A stretch of 53,309 nucleotides of DNA. Source: Gemmatimonadota bacterium. Its GTDB lineage: Bacteria > Gemmatimonadota > Gemmatimonadetes > Longimicrobiales > Gaopeijiaceae. The position numbers and the translations under genes were made by a program. Under the pieces are notes generated by a model. That model saw only the letters and a program-made list of their open reading frames with translations. It was not told where the DNA came from and did not search any database. The DNA lies in assembly GCA_002718595.1 (NCBI GenBank), contig PBFD01000002.1, positions 357,442 through 410,750 of the forward strand. Reading direction: 5' to 3'. Position 1 is the first letter of the stretch. The number at the start of each line of letters is the position of its first letter. Shown here piece after piece: positions 15,581 to 24,003 of the stretch.

Positions 15581-17110
15581 TTGAGGAGAGAAATCCTCGT
15601 GAGTGCTACTAACCACGAGTCGTGGGTGGCACTTATGGAAGACGATCAGTTAGTGGAAGTAATGTTCGATAGGTCCGATCAGGATCGATTGGTAGGCGGA
15701 ATTTATCTTGGAAAAGTTGAAGCCGTCATACCGGGGATACAGGCTGCCTTTGTTGATATAGGAGTGGCAAAGGCTGGCTTCCTGCATGTGTCAGATCTGA
15801 ATTGGGATTCTAATGAATCTGGTGCTAAAAGAACTAATTCGGGAGGAAGAAGAAGGGACAGACGTTATCCAGCTATTCAGGATAAGATCAAGAAAGGACA
15901 GTCCATAATTGTACAGGTCACTAAGGAGCCTATTGGAACGAAAGGTCCCAAGTTGACAGGGCAGATTTCATTGCCTGGTAGGTTCCTTGTGTATATGCCT
16001 GGTTCTTACCATGTGGGTGTCAGTCGGAAAATAGAAGATCGTGGTGAAAGATCCCGATTAAGGAAATTGGCCAAGGAAATTCTTCCAGATGATGCGGGTG
16101 GGATAATAGTGCGTACGGTGAGTGAGGAGCTGAACAGAGAGTCGTTCCAAAAAGAATTCAAAAGGCTCAGCTCCAGATGGAGAAAGATTCTCAAAAAGAA
16201 GGAGAGTCTGCAAGCTCCAGCGCCTCTTCAACGTGAGGCTAGCTTAATTAGTAGTGTGATCCGAGACCTTTTCAGTAGTCGGTTTGAATCTATAAAGGTT
16301 GATAGTAAGAAGGTCTATCAGGAGATCCTGCAATACGTGAAAAGTGTGGCACCTGAACTCAAAGACAGGGTTGTCTTATATCAGGAGTCCAGTTCGCTTT
16401 TTGATAAATATGGGATTGAAGGTGAAGTAGAAGAAACTTTTACAAAACAGGCGGGTCTGCCTTCTGGAGGGTATATCATTATCGAACAGACTGAGGCCCT
16501 TGTGTCCATAGATGTTAATACGGGTAAATACATTGGGAAGAAGGACCCAGAAAAAACCATCCTTAGAACTAATTTGGACGCAGCAGCTGAAATAGCGAAA
16601 CAACTCCGGCTAAGAGATATTGGCGGGATAATTGTTTGTGATTTTATTGATATGGAATCTCAAAAAAACAGAGATAAGGTTCTGAATCAACTAAGGACTC
16701 ACCTAGCTAAGGACAGGGCGCGGACCAAGGTGTCTGATTTTTCTAGGTTAGGCTTGGTTGAGCTCACGAGACATCGTGTTCGTCCATCTCTTTTCCAATC
16801 CTTGACTCTAAGCTGTGACCACTGTGAAGGTGGAGGTCGTGTTTATACTCCAGAAACAGTAGTGAGAAAAATTGAAAGAGCTCTGAATAGGTTTTCTGAG
16901 AATGAAAAGGACAAACGGGTATTGGTTCGTCTACATCCAGTAATAGCTCTAAATATATTTGAAAAGGAGCCCAATTTTTTGAGGAATGTTGGAAGGGTTA
17001 CAAAACTGAGGATAGCTTTGCGCGATGATCCATTATTGAGGGAAGATGAATTTCGGATCCTTTCTGGGGCAGCGGAAACAGATGTGACTCTTCAATATGC
17101 TTCTCTGTAA
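15581..17110 (+). CDS. rng: Ribonuclease E/G family endoribonuclease
   Basis: Cleaves single-stranded RNA in rRNA processing and mRNA decay. The 509 residues match RNase G length; the long RNase E scaffold tail is absent. The N-terminal MRREILVS is the conserved start of the family and argues for the TTG start, which has GGAGAGAG upstream. An S1 domain (about 35-130) includes GIQAAFVDIG. The DNase-I-like catalytic part has Asp residues in SIDVNTG and IVCDFIDME, and the zinc link CDHCEGGG closes the core. It is followed by rplU and rpmA, a common arrangement. Confidence 0.95.
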   Translation: MRREILVSATNHESWVALMEDDQLVEVMFDRSDQDRLVGGIYLGKVEAVIPGIQAAFVDIGVAKAGFLHVSDLNWDSNESGAKRTNSGGRRRDRRYPAIQDKIKKGQSIIVQVTKEPIGTKGPKLTGQISLPGRFLVYMPGSYHVGVSRKIEDRGERSRLRKLAKEILPDDAGGIIVRTVSEELNRESFQKEFKRLSSRWRKILKKKESLQAPAPLQREASLISSVIRDLFSSRFESIKVDSKKVYQEILQYVKSVAPELKDRVVLYQESSSLFDKYGIEGEVEETFTKQAGLPSGGYIIIEQTEALVSIDVNTGKYIGKKDPEKTILRTNLDAAAEIAKQLRLRDIGGIIVCDFIDMESQKNRDKVLNQLRTHLAKDRARTKVSDFSRLGLVELTRHRVRPSLFQSLTLSCDHCEGGGRVYTPETVVRKIERALNRFSENEKDKRVLVRLHPVIALNIFEKEPNFLRNVGRVTKLRIALRDDPLLREDEFRILSGAAETDVTLQYASL

Positions 17111-17191
17111 TTAGGGGTTGACCCCGATTTTAGTTTGCGTAACTTTTTCGGTGCTTTATTGTGATAACAACTACTGCCATTGAGGCATACC

Positions 17192-17509
17192 ATGTACGCA
17201 GTTTTTGAAACAGGTGGTAAGCAGTTTCGTGCGGAACTAGGTGATACACTACGGGTTCCCCTTTTGGAAGTGGAAGAGGGAGACACTGTTTCTTTTGAAA
17301 AAGTATTACTTGGAGCGGACGGTGAAGCTGTAGCTGTTGGTGATCCACTAGTAAGTGGGGCAGTTGTGAAGGCCGAGGTTTTGCGTCATGGGAAAGACGC
17401 AAAGATAATAGTCTTTAAAAGAAAACGCCGTAAAGGTTACCGTAAAAAGCAGGGTCATCGACAAAAATTTACTGAGGTTAGAATTTCGGACATAGATGGT
17501 TTAGGGTAG
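17192..17509 (+). CDS. rplU: 50S ribosomal protein L21
   Basis: A 105-residue L21 with the typical start [12 protein letters not shown] and the C-terminal RNA-binding segment [22 protein letters not shown] 17192 is preceded by GAGG with 7-base spacing; a TTG 12 bases earlier is less likely. It is paired with rpmA 33 bp downstream, the near-universal L21-L27 order. Confidence 0.98.
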   Translation: MYAVFETGGKQFRAELGDTLRVPLLEVEEGDTVSFEKVLLGADGEAVAVGDPLVSGAVVKAEVLRHGKDAKIIVFKRKRRKGYRKKQGHRQKFTEVRISDIDGLG

Positions 17510-17542
17510 GAATTCTCCGAATTAAAGTTTGCTGGAGGTAAA

Positions 17543-17803
17543 ATGGCGCACAAAAAAGGTGTGGGTTCAAGTAGAAATGGTCGTGATAGCAACCCTAATC
17601 GCCTGGGCGTTAAATGCTATGGCGGTGAGTATGTTACTGCTGGTTCAATCATTGTTCGCCAGAGGGGCACACATTTTCATCCAGGAGTAAATGTTGGTAG
17701 AGGTGGAGATGACACATTGTTCGCCAAACAAAATGGGTTTGTGAAATTCGAAACATATAGGAGACGTAGGGCAGTCTCTGTACACTCTTCACTAAATTCC
17801 TGA
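17543..17803 (+). CDS. rpmA: 50S ribosomal protein L27
   Basis: An 86-residue L27 beginning [16 protein letters not shown]. The N-terminus reaches the peptidyl-transferase centre in the ribosome. It has no cleavable N-terminal extension of the Firmicutes type. GGAGG precedes the ATG. The following 156 bp to the next gene hold an inverted repeat CTAGAG-N11-CTCTAG (17916-17938) with no T-run and no clear terminator. Confidence 0.98.
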   Translation: MAHKKGVGSSRNGRDSNPNRLGVKCYGGEYVTAGSIIVRQRGTHFHPGVNVGRGGDDTLFAKQNGFVKFETYRRRRAVSVHSSLNS

Positions 17804-17959
17804 ACAGTATTCTCTCTAACACGAGATTTAAGGCTGGCTCAATTCCAATCGGATACTACTGTCACTGTATAAATCCTAACCATCGGATCTTTTAGAGGGC
17901 AATCTTGTATATCAACTAGAGTAATTAAGACGCTCTAGCTCTAATCCAAAGGAAATCGG

Positions 17960-18943
17960 ATGAACCCCGAGAAATTTCACAACAGAAAAAGTAAAGCCAT
18001 CTTAAAGGCAATCGCAGGTGCCATCCTGTTGTGGTATTTCGGGATGGGACTTAATCAGATAGTCATAAGTTACTACGAAGGCATAAGGGGTTCGCAGGCC
18101 GTTCCAAAGGCTATGGCAGCTATGGAAAGGGAGTTTGTGGAAGTGGAGTTGCCATTGGAAGTGAACAAAGAAGTTGAATACTGGATGAATCATTTTTCAA
18201 CTTTGAATAGGGAGGAATTTCTGGAGCAGTTGTCTAGGGCAGGACTTTATCGAGAAATGATTCGAACAAAATTGATTGAGCAGGGAATGCCCAAGGAACT
18301 GCTTTATCTTGCCCAGATAGAATCTGGTTATGTGGCTAATGCCAGATCTGGATCATCTGCTTACGGAGTTTGGCAGTTTATGGGCCCAACAGCCAGACAG
18401 TATGGCTTGAGGATGGACTTTTATGTAGATGAAAGGAGGGATCCTGTCCAGGCTACGGACGCAGCTCTCAGTTACCTAAAGGAGTTGCACGAACGTTACG
18501 GATCTTGGTATTTGGCAGCAGCTGCCTATAATGCTGGGCCTACAAGGGTTTCGCAACTTCTCAGGAAATATACGGATGGTCGAATGGGAGATGAAAATCT
18601 TTATTGGGAGATCATAGATCATCTTCCTAAGGAAACGGCTCAGTATGTACCTAAGCTTCTGGCAGTGACCTATCTTGCTGAGTATGGCCAGGTTTTTGAT
18701 GTTTCAGGGATGAAACCCTACGTATATGATGTTGTTTGGGTTCCTGGTGGAACTTCTTTGCTCGCATTGACTGAAAGACTCGGAATGCACGAATCGGAGC
18801 TTAAAGGATTGAACCCACACCTAATACGAGGGATGACACCACTAGGTGAGATTTATCCACTAAGAGTACCGGTGGGCAGTTCCACTACTTTTGCATCTGA
18901 GGTAGGCCTTTCTAATCGCAGAGCACGCTTGGCAGACGATTAA
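17960..18943 (+). CDS. Membrane-anchored lytic transglycosylase (MltD-like)
   Basis: Cuts the glycan strands of peptidoglycan in the periplasm. The 327-residue protein has an N-terminal membrane anchor (about 13-35). An SLT domain follows with catalytic Glu in LAQIESGYV, then SAYGVWQFMGPTA and AAAYNAGPTRV, the family 1D signature. The C-terminal 70 residues (VVWVPGGTSLLALTERLGM) resemble a single LysM-like peptidoglycan-binding repeat. A short 5' gap and its own likely promoter region separate it from rpmA. Convergent with the downstream symporter. Confidence 0.92.
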   Translation: MNPEKFHNRKSKAILKAIAGAILLWYFGMGLNQIVISYYEGIRGSQAVPKAMAAMEREFVEVELPLEVNKEVEYWMNHFSTLNREEFLEQLSRAGLYREMIRTKLIEQGMPKELLYLAQIESGYVANARSGSSAYGVWQFMGPTARQYGLRMDFYVDERRDPVQATDAALSYLKELHERYGSWYLAAAAYNAGPTRVSQLLRKYTDGRMGDENLYWEIIDHLPKETAQYVPKLLAVTYLAEYGQVFDVSGMKPYVYDVVWVPGGTSLLALTERLGMHESELKGLNPHLIRGMTPLGEIYPLRVPVGSSTTFASEVGLSNRRARLADD

Positions 18944-19004
18944 AATGTGTGGCCACCATTCTAATTGTTGCGAGTATAGTCTTCTGAGGTGAGTAGCGGC
19001 AAGG

Positions 19005-20471
19005 CTAAAGTTTGTTTCCCATGAAGCCTTCCACATGTTCCTCTCTTTGCGGGTGAGTCAACAGGCTAACAATGATCAGGACAGGAATATGAGTCAGAAG
19101 GCCTAATATTCCTTCGTGCAGTCCGAATGGAGTCAGTTGGTTACTGACGAATAAGATAGTCGTTACAAAAACCCCTGAAGTAAGGCCGGCTAATATCCCA
19201 ATTGTTGTAGCTCTCTTCCAATATATTGCTGCTAACACTGTAGGCGCTAATTGACAGATTATTCCATATGATGCCAGGAGTAGGTCCACTAGAGAGCTAT
19301 GATCCCCCAATGCCAATAAGTATGATGCTACTCCCACTATGACAATTAAAAAACGCATTAGCGTCTGGGCTTGTTTATCGTCAAGTTTTACAAATAGACG
19401 CACAGCATCTTCTTCTACTACCGATGCAGAGCCGTGAAGCAACGCATCTCCCGTAGACATAGACGCAGATAGGGCACCAGCACAGAATAACCCGACTATC
19501 AATGGAGGCAGATCTGTCTGCATGATCATGAAAGGGAGAACGAAATCAGAGGTTGGAGGCTTCTCAGGGAAAAGGACTCCAGCGAATCCTATCAGAAAGA
19601 CTGGGATTAGGAATAGCCAGAAAGTGGGGAATAGAATCGTTGTCTTTCTTATAATATCGTTGTTCTTTGCGGTAAAAGCTTTCATGAATAGATGTGGCCA
19701 CATCTGAACACCAATTAGACTTACTAGCACAGCACTGGAGTATCCAGCCCAAGTCCAGGGTTCCCCATTTCCGTCTAACCCAGGGACAGTTAGGAATCCA
19801 GGACGTGCCGAAGCGATGGAATCGAACATTTGTCCCACCCCTCCATAGAAATGGGTGGGCAGGTACAAACCCAGGATCCAGGCTATAGTAATCATGAAAA
19901 CACCTTGGAAGGTGTTAGTCCAACCTACGGCCATGACTCCACTTTTCATCACATAGAAAGTGACGATACCATACGCCAAGGCTGCACCGATTTCCAGTGG
20001 TATATTCCCCTCGGTGACAGCTTCTATCACAATACCAGCTCCGCGGATTTGGATTGTAATGTAGGGTATAAACGCTACCAGCGTTAATGAAGCGATCAAT
20101 ACGGAAAGAAGACGGGAAGGAAACCGTCCTGTTATAAACTGTGCTTGGGTGACAAACCCTCTATTCCGTCCGATATCAGCCACACGGGGTCCAATCCAGT
20201 ACCATGGGACCATTCCGAGGGCTCCGTAGGAAAGAATGTAGAATGCTGCTGCTCCACGACCGTAAGCCCATCCTGGTCCACCTAAAAAGGCAAATGCTGA
20301 ACACATACTAGCACCAGTCACGAAGTAGAAGACTAGTAGACCAAAATTTCTGTCTCCAGCGACGAAACCTTGGACACTACTTGTACTTTTCCTGCCAGCT
20401 GCCAACCCAATCCATAGCGTTATGACCAGGTAACATGCTATGACTGTAGCGATTACATGCCAGCGTTCCAT
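19005..20471 (-). CDS. Sodium:solute symporter (SSS family), MctP-like pair
   Basis: A 488-residue inner-membrane transporter with about 13 hydrophobic helices that uses the sodium gradient. The segment FVTGASMCSAFAFLGGPGWAYG corresponds to the sodium-site helix, and GALSASMSTGDALLHGSASV is the later conserved helix. The start is ATG 20471, with AAGGAAGAG upstream; the longer frame above it is the neighbouring DUF3311 gene. Coupling to a DUF3311 protein 4 bp upstream is typical of monocarboxylate-type (MctP-like) carriers, but the substrate is inferred only. Confidence 0.9.
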   Translation of the reverse strand: MERWHVIATVIACYLVITLWIGLAAGRKSTSSVQGFVAGDRNFGLLVFYFVTGASMCSAFAFLGGPGWAYGRGAAAFYILSYGALGMVPWYWIGPRVADIGRNRGFVTQAQFITGRFPSRLLSVLIASLTLVAFIPYITIQIRGAGIVIEAVTEGNIPLEIGAALAYGIVTFYVMKSGVMAVGWTNTFQGVFMITIAWILGLYLPTHFYGGVGQMFDSIASARPGFLTVPGLDGNGEPWTWAGYSSAVLVSLIGVQMWPHLFMKAFTAKNNDIIRKTTILFPTFWLFLIPVFLIGFAGVLFPEKPPTSDFVLPFMIMQTDLPPLIVGLFCAGALSASMSTGDALLHGSASVVEEDAVRLFVKLDDKQAQTLMRFLIVIVGVASYLLALGDHSSLVDLLLASYGIICQLAPTVLAAIYWKRATTIGILAGLTSGVFVTTILFVSNQLTPFGLHEGILGLLTHIPVLIIVSLLTHPQREEHVEGFMGNKL

Positions 20472-20475
20472 AGAA

Positions 20476-20718
20476 TCAGTTCTCTTCCTTAGAGGTGCTC
20501 TCAGTTTGGATATTTCTCGCCCTACTTTCGAAGGTTTCCAGAATGAATAGGACAACACCAATGGCTAAGAAGATTGCGGTGAGAGCAGCCATCACAAAAG
20601 GAAGGCCTAGAACTAGAGGGTATACCCTGTTAATTAGCACTAGGCCTGGCCAGACACTGAAGGCGAGGCAAAGACAGAGAAGCAATCCAGCTAGCGTTCT
20701 GACTTTTGTAATGTCCAT
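20476..20718 (-). CDS. DUF3311-type small membrane subunit
   Basis: An 80-residue protein with two membrane helices (about 9-28 and 36-60) and the segment NRVYPLVLGLPF characteristic of DUF3311. Such proteins almost always precede a sodium:solute symporter gene and probably assist it. Here the stop is 4 bp before the symporter ATG. Divergent from nfeD across 209 bp in which no clear promoter was identified. Confidence 0.82.
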   Translation of the reverse strand: MDITKVRTLAGLLLCLCLAFSVWPGLVLINRVYPLVLGLPFVMAALTAIFLAIGVVLFILETFESRARNIQTESTSKEEN

Positions 20719-20927
20719 TTTGTGGTTCGACCTGTGGGATATTTGGTATTAATTATCGACCAAGCTATTTTACCTGAAGTCGATGGTCAAATTTAATATT
20801 CCGTGCAAGCGATTATGGATCTATCGGGTTCAATTTGGGGTATGAGATACTTGTGCCATGTAGGATTAAGTATGTTGGATTAGTTGAGATGTGATCTAGT
20901 CATCCAATCGAATGAAGGAGTGTCGAG

Positions 20928-22289
20928 ATGCGATTTAGCATTAGAAAAACTCTGTTTCTATTTCTCTGCATTGGCACGGGTAGTTTAAATACTCTCTCAG
21001 GACAGGGTGCCTCTAAGGTCTTACAAGTCCCAGTAGTAGGGACAATAGAGATGGGACTTGCTCCTTTTATAGAAAGGTCTATCGAAGAGGCTGAATCTTC
21101 AAATGTTCAGGCTTTAATCCTAGATATCGATACGCCTGGAGGACGGGTAGATGCAGCTGAAAGAATTGTTGATGCTGTATCTGATTCGAAAGTGCCAGTG
21201 TTCGCATTTGTCAATCGAAGGGCTTTCTCTGCTGGAGCACTAATTTCTCTGGCGACTGAAAGAATTTATATGAGACCAGGCGCAGTGATGGGAGCCGTGA
21301 CACCCGTTGATGGTTCCGGAACAAAAGCTTCAGAAAAGATTGTTTCCGCTATGCGAAGTGAGATGAGAGCTTTGGCCGAAGCTCGCGATCTGGATCCTGA
21401 TATTGCTGAAGCTATGGTTGATGAGTCATTGGCTATTCCAAATGTTATTGAAGAAGGCAAGCTCCTCACCTTAACCGTAGAAGAGGCTGTGGATCTCAAT
21501 TATGCTGTTGAGGTGGAAGATATGATGGCACTTCTTGAAGAACTCGGTTTGGAGGAAGCGGAAGTGGTAATGGCGAAAATAAATTGGGCAGAAAATTTGG
21601 TCAGGTTTTTTTCTAATCCGATTGTAGCTCCCTTTCTTTTGTCGTTAGGTTTCTTGGGCTTGATGATAGAGATTCGGACCCCAGCTTTTGGGCTGGCTGG
21701 AGGTACGGGACTAATTGCACTCTCTCTTTTCTTTGGATCAAATGTTATCTTAGGGCTAGCTGGATTAGAAGATCTACTACTTTTCCTTGCTGGCATTGTG
21801 TTTTTAGGAATAGAGACCCTGGTTATTCCAGGTTTTGGAGTTTTTGGGATTCTTGGAATTGTTGGAATACTTGGAGGGATTTACATGAGTATGCTGGGGA
21901 ACTTCCCAGGTCCAGAAGATGTGAGCCGTGGTGGAGTAGTGTTAGCAGCCACCATGGTGCTCATTCTGTTCATACTGTGGGCAACGATCAAATATTTGCC
22001 CAAGAACGTTCGATTATATCGCTCTGGGATTTTTCTTAGGACACAGGAAGATCGATCGGAGGGGTATGAATCAGCTGAAACCCGTGAAGAACTAGTAGGA
22101 AGGGAGGGGGTTTCTCTGACGGATCTCAGGCCATCGGGTTTTGCGTTGTTCGGACAGGAAAAAATCGATGTGGTTTCGGAATCAGAATTCATCGAGGAGG
22201 GAACTTCAGTACGTATTGTTAGTGTAGAAGGATCTCGTCACATCGTTAGGGCTAAAAGGAATCAGACAACAAACAGGTTAGAAAGTTAG
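20928..22289 (+). CDS. NfeD-family membrane serine protease
   Basis: A 453-residue exported membrane protein. A signal peptide (about 1-26) is followed by a ClpP-like protease domain. The nucleophile is Ser101 in RRAFSAGAL and the base Lys137 in KASEKIVS, the Ser-Lys dyad of the archaeal 1510-N relative. Four or five membrane helices (about 220-355) and a C-terminal OB-like NfeD domain (about 385-450, SLTDLRPSGFALF) complete it. It is the first gene of an operon with floA, the usual partnership of NfeD with flotillin-like proteins. GGAG precedes the ATG. Confidence 0.95.
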   Translation: MRFSIRKTLFLFLCIGTGSLNTLSGQGASKVLQVPVVGTIEMGLAPFIERSIEEAESSNVQALILDIDTPGGRVDAAERIVDAVSDSKVPVFAFVNRRAFSAGALISLATERIYMRPGAVMGAVTPVDGSGTKASEKIVSAMRSEMRALAEARDLDPDIAEAMVDESLAIPNVIEEGKLLTLTVEEAVDLNYAVEVEDMMALLEELGLEEAEVVMAKINWAENLVRFFSNPIVAPFLLSLGFLGLMIEIRTPAFGLAGGTGLIALSLFFGSNVILGLAGLEDLLLFLAGIVFLGIETLVIPGFGVFGILGIVGILGGIYMSMLGNFPGPEDVSRGGVVLAATMVLILFILWATIKYLPKNVRLYRSGIFLRTQEDRSEGYESAETREELVGREGVSLTDLRPSGFALFGQEKIDVVSESEFIEEGTSVRIVSVEGSRHIVRAKRNQTTNRLES

Positions 22290-22347
22290 TCAACTGCTGA
22301 TATCCAGCAGTTATCGAAATTGAATTGCAAAGGGGAAAGGTCGCTTT

Positions 22348-23337
22348 ATGCAACAGCTTGATATTTTCAGCTTATTCGTATTGATCGGTGGTTTATTACT
22401 AATCTCAGTCGTGGCTTGGGCAGTACCCGTAAGATTGTGGGTCGAAGCTATTTCTGCAGGGGTAAGAATTGGGATCAGTTATCTGATCGGTATGCGTTTA
22501 AGAAAAGTGACACCGGCAGCTGTGGTAAGACCATTGATTTGGGCGACGAAGGCAGGCATTCCCCTGAATATAAACGATCTAGAAGCACATTACCTCGCGG
22601 GTGGTGATGTAATGAGGGTAGTGCGTGCTTTAATTAGTGCAGACAAGGCTAGTATCGATCTAGGTTTTCAACAGGCAGCGGCTATTGACTTGGCAGGAAG
22701 AGATGTTTTTGAAGCTGTCCAGGTCTCCGTTAACCCCAAAGTCATTAATACACCTAAAGTAGCCGCCATGGCGATAGATGGCATACAACTGATTGCGCAA
22801 GCAAGGGTGACGGTGAGAGCTAATATTAATCGTTTGGTTGGAGGTGCTGGAGAGGACACTATACTTGCCCGTGTTGGCGAGGGGATTGTGTCGTCAATTG
22901 GATCCGCAGTGACTCACCAGGCTGTGTTAGAAAATCCAGATGCAATATCGAAGAGTGTGTTAGCCAAGGGTTTAGATTCTGGCACAGCCTTCGAAATACT
23001 TTCAATTGATATTGCAGATGTTGACGTTGGGAAAAACATAGGTGCTGATTTGCAAGCTCATCAGGCGGATGCGGACAAGCAAGTGGCTCAAGCTAGGGCC
23101 GAAGAACGTAGGGCGATGGCTGTGGCACAGGAACAGGAAATGAAAGCTAAAGTCGAAGAAATGAAAGCTGATCTAGTCAAAGCCGAAGCTGAAGTACCAG
23201 CTGCTTTGGCAGAAGCATTTCGACAGGGACATATGGGGGTAATGGACTATGTTCGTTATAACAATGTTCAGTCTGACACCGAAATGCGTAAGTCTATTGC
23301 AACTGGAGACGAAGAAGATACTGAGCCGTTGGCATAA
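22348..23337 (+). CDS. floA: Flotillin-like protein FloA
   Basis: A 329-residue FloA (UPF0365) scaffold of membrane microdomains. A hydrophobic N-terminal hairpin (about 8-28) is followed by an SPFH-like domain with [17 protein letters not shown] and [15 protein letters not shown] coiled-coil region rich in Ala, Glu and Lys lies at about 228-295. The protein ends with an acidic tail. It lies 58 bp after nfeD and 15 bp before a third gene, all in one direction. Confidence 0.96.
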   Translation: MQQLDIFSLFVLIGGLLLISVVAWAVPVRLWVEAISAGVRIGISYLIGMRLRKVTPAAVVRPLIWATKAGIPLNINDLEAHYLAGGDVMRVVRALISADKASIDLGFQQAAAIDLAGRDVFEAVQVSVNPKVINTPKVAAMAIDGIQLIAQARVTVRANINRLVGGAGEDTILARVGEGIVSSIGSAVTHQAVLENPDAISKSVLAKGLDSGTAFEILSIDIADVDVGKNIGADLQAHQADADKQVAQARAEERRAMAVAQEQEMKAKVEEMKADLVKAEAEVPAALAEAFRQGHMGVMDYVRYNNVQSDTEMRKSIATGDEEDTEPLA

Positions 23338-23352
23338 ACTGGGAATAAAGTA

Positions 23353-23961
23353 ATGGAGTTTTTAGCTGACATATTTTGGACATTCCTGGTCGGACTATGG
23401 TTTATAAACCAGTTTCGTGCGATAAAGAAGAGACAGGCTCCAGGTGTAAATGAAACATCATTAGAAGATTCTTCTGCGGATGCAACTGTGACAGAGTCGA
23501 TTGATGATTGGCTCTACATGGAAAATACTGATGAGTCAGATTATGATAATGGGCGAAGACCCCAGGAAGAGGGCCCAGTACAACCGACAGGATTGTTGGA
23601 CATATTTTCAGACCAGTTCGTCTCGTCCTTTGAGACTGTACCGGAACTAGAGCAATCGCGAATAGATCCTCTGGTCTCGGAATCTATATCAGATTCCGAA
23701 GCTGTGGCTGACCCTTATACCAAAGTACAAGAAAGTGCTTCCTTTAGCGAAGAAAGACACTCTAGATCGAGAAGATCAATAAGATCAGCGAAGCAGAAGG
23801 TGGGTTCCCCAGGGGTGACTAACGAAAGAAAGAGTATTCTGCCTTATCTGACGGATGGAGACGTTAACCAGCTGAAAAGGGCGATAGTTTTATCCGAAGT
23901 TTTCGGTCCTCCATTGTCTCTAAGGAAACCAGAAGGACAATTTTCTAGGCCTATGGATTGA
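23353..23961 (+). CDS. Unknown membrane-anchored acidic protein in the nfeD-floA operon
   Basis: A 202-residue protein of no known family to me. An N-terminal hydrophobic segment (about 4-19, then FRAIKKR as a positive stop) anchors it in the membrane. Residues 32-130 are acidic and low in complexity, so probably disordered, and about 132-160 are Arg- and Ser-rich. The end holds a compact conserved-looking motif, LKRAIVLSEVFGPPLSLR (174-191). I recall similar tails (SEI-GPP-LR) in other proteins of this group of bacteria, but could not verify this. Its place after floA suggests a microdomain-associated role. Confidence 0.75.
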   Translation: MEFLADIFWTFLVGLWFINQFRAIKKRQAPGVNETSLEDSSADATVTESIDDWLYMENTDESDYDNGRRPQEEGPVQPTGLLDIFSDQFVSSFETVPELEQSRIDPLVSESISDSEAVADPYTKVQESASFSEERHSRSRRSIRSAKQKVGSPGVTNERKSILPYLTDGDVNQLKRAIVLSEVFGPPLSLRKPEGQFSRPMD

Positions 23962-24003
23962 TTTGGGTTGGTTTCTGAGCACACGAATACCAATCACTTG
24001 TTT

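Noticed and set aside
17916-17938. Inverted repeat CTAGAG-N11-CTCTAG after rpmA as a terminator
   Set aside because: No T-run follows, the loop is long and the stem is only 6 bp.
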